The position numbers were made by a program, and so were the translations under genes. The notes beneath the pieces are model-generated. The model saw nothing but the letters and a program-made list of their open reading frames with translations. It made no database searches and had not been told where the DNA came from. DNA of 30,177 bases from JACMIU01 sp043763605 (lineage in GTDB: Bacteria; Armatimonadota; Armatimonadia; Armatimonadales; Armatimonadaceae). The DNA is taken from contig JAYULM010000445.1 in assembly GCA_043763605.1 (NCBI GenBank), positions 1-30,177 on the forward strand, read 5' to 3'. This document shows positions 29,451-30,177 of this stretch, one piece after another; the first letter of the stretch is position 1; each line of letters opens with the position of its first letter.

Positions 29451-29927
29451 TCAGCAACAGCCGGACGGTCCGCAACAGGAGACGGAAAGTTCCGTTTTGC
29501 CGAACTTCGGCGTCGGCATGCATAACTCTTTCGCCAGACAGTCGGTGTGCTTCGCGGTCAGTTCCAGAGTAACCGCGTCATCGCTGACGGACACATTCCC
29601 CACCGGGTACTGCGAAATCACGGCGTCTTCGTACTCGAACTCGACATCCAGGTCGGTATCGGCGGGAAGCACCTTGCCCGCGAGCCGCACGATGTCGTGT
29701 ATCTTTCCCGCGTTCAAACGGTGGTCGGCGTCGGGTCCTTCCCACGCCTGAAGGACGCAGGTCTGTACCGAATGGATCGCCCCGCCGCAGTCGATAAACG
29801 ACTTTCGCACGTATCCGACCTCGGTGATATGAAACGATACCGGGACCGGGTTCTGCCCGGGCAACAGCAGACGGAACGACTTCTCGCGGTTCGCTTCCAA
29901 CAGGGTTTGTAATTCGTTTATGGTCAT
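29451..29927 (-). CDS. DUF6428 family protein with Cys-rich tail
   Basis: A 158-residue cytosolic protein starting at ATG 29927 with GGAG 9 nt upstream. The family pattern is clear: INELQTLLEAN, PVSFHITEVGYVRKSFIDCGGAIHS, VLQAWEGPDADHRLNAGKIHDIV and the late KHTDCLAKELC. The chain ends SVSCCGPSGCC, a compact four-Cys cluster. DUF6428 genes are often found beside arsenic or other metalloid resistance genes, though none is visible here; metal binding by the Cys tail is inferred. It lies alone between the S9 promoter and a Pho-type promoter that points the other way. Confidence 0.82.
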   Translation of the reverse strand: MTINELQTLLEANREKSFRLLLPGQNPVPVSFHITEVGYVRKSFIDCGGAIHSVQTCVLQAWEGPDADHRLNAGKIHDIVRLAGKVLPADTDLDVEFEYEDAVISQYPVGNVSVSDDAVTLELTAKHTDCLAKELCMPTPKFGKTELSVSCCGPSGCC

Positions 29928-30006
29928 TGTCTTAACTCCGATCCATTTAACCCCACCCGGAAACATTTCGCCACAAGGCGAAGTGAGTCCTTCCTTCGTA
30001 AAAAAT

Positions 30007-30060
30007 TTAACAATAATTTAACATTCCCTTAACACTTCCACCTTTATAAACCTATATAAT
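30007..30060 (+). promoter_or_regulatory. Pho-box-like repeats and promoter pointing out of the window
   Basis: Three TTAACA hexamers begin at 30007, 30018 and 30029, exactly 11 bp apart (7-nt units with 4-nt spacers), followed by TATAAT at 30055-30060. This is the layout of PhoP/PhoB boxes, whose Bacillus consensus is TTAACA at 11-bp spacing. The leader 30061-30177 contains GGTGGCGGAATATGCCAC (a small stem) and ends TTAATCCGGAG, probably the ribosome site of a gene beginning just past the edge. Confidence 0.6.
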
Positions 30061-30177
30061 CGAGCCTGTCGGGCGCGAAAGGTGGCGGAATATGCCACGG
30101 CGCGACCGTTATTTCATCGTGTCGGGGACGCCAAACCGAACGCCTCGCACGATTCACATGGATTGATTAATCCGGAG

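Overview
The window is a high-GC bacterial chromosome segment. It probably comes from an Armatimonadota-like (Capsulimonas-type) or similar diderm soil bacterium. This is inferred from gene content, not from any marker gene: there are outer-membrane beta-barrel and secreted beta-propeller proteins, a DUF1559-style prepilin start, a GntR/LacI hybrid regulator, Uma2 and DUF6886 proteins, DUF1800, and several families of long palindromic intergenic repeats. No rRNA, tRNA or CRISPR array was found.

Layout. 0-2.3 kb (minus strand): a DUF1800 secreted protein preceded by a small membrane protein. 2.5-6.2 kb (plus): SAM methyltransferase, metF, a Uma2-type nuclease fold, an L7/L12-C-terminal-like small protein and an overlapping ComB-type phosphatase. 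6.4-11.1 kb (minus): six consecutive exported proteins, five of them with Cys or Met/Cys metal-binding signatures (TRASH-type, NosL-like, Met-rich, poly-CC, CCC) plus one outer-membrane barrel. This is the most unusual gene set in the window and looks like an undescribed envelope copper/soft-metal handling cluster. 11.3-13.1 kb: a small anchored coiled-coil protein, a PAP2 phosphatase and a FucU/RbsD mutarotase. 13.2-13.6 kb: a decayed ORF ending at a strong terminator. 13.8-17.8 kb (minus): a GH74-like Asp-box propeller, a short prepilin and a GntR/LacI regulator with 22-bp direct repeats over its own promoter. 17.8-19.1 kb: an IS110 remnant and small or unassigned sequence. 19.1-22.2 kb (plus): glmM, a secreted stalk-domain protein and coaX. 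22.2-23.4 kb: a PD-(D/E)XK-like protein followed by three truncated gene remnants, two of them transposases. 23.4-29.9 kb (minus): DUF6886, MOSC protein, M16 peptidase, an SH3-like anchored protein, an S9 peptidase and a DUF6428 protein. The right edge carries a Pho-box-like promoter pointing out of the window.

Three themes run through the window. First, long inverted repeats of several families sit in most intergenic gaps, and three of them are read in frame inside proteins (DUF1800, SH3-like, PAP2 tail). Second, several genes have a -10 box about 7-8 nt before the ATG and no Shine-Dalgarno, suggesting leaderless mRNAs, while others have strong AAGGAG sites. Third, two minus-strand envelope genes share a nearly identical 26-bp promoter-like element. 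All functions are read from motifs and family knowledge; no database search was possible.
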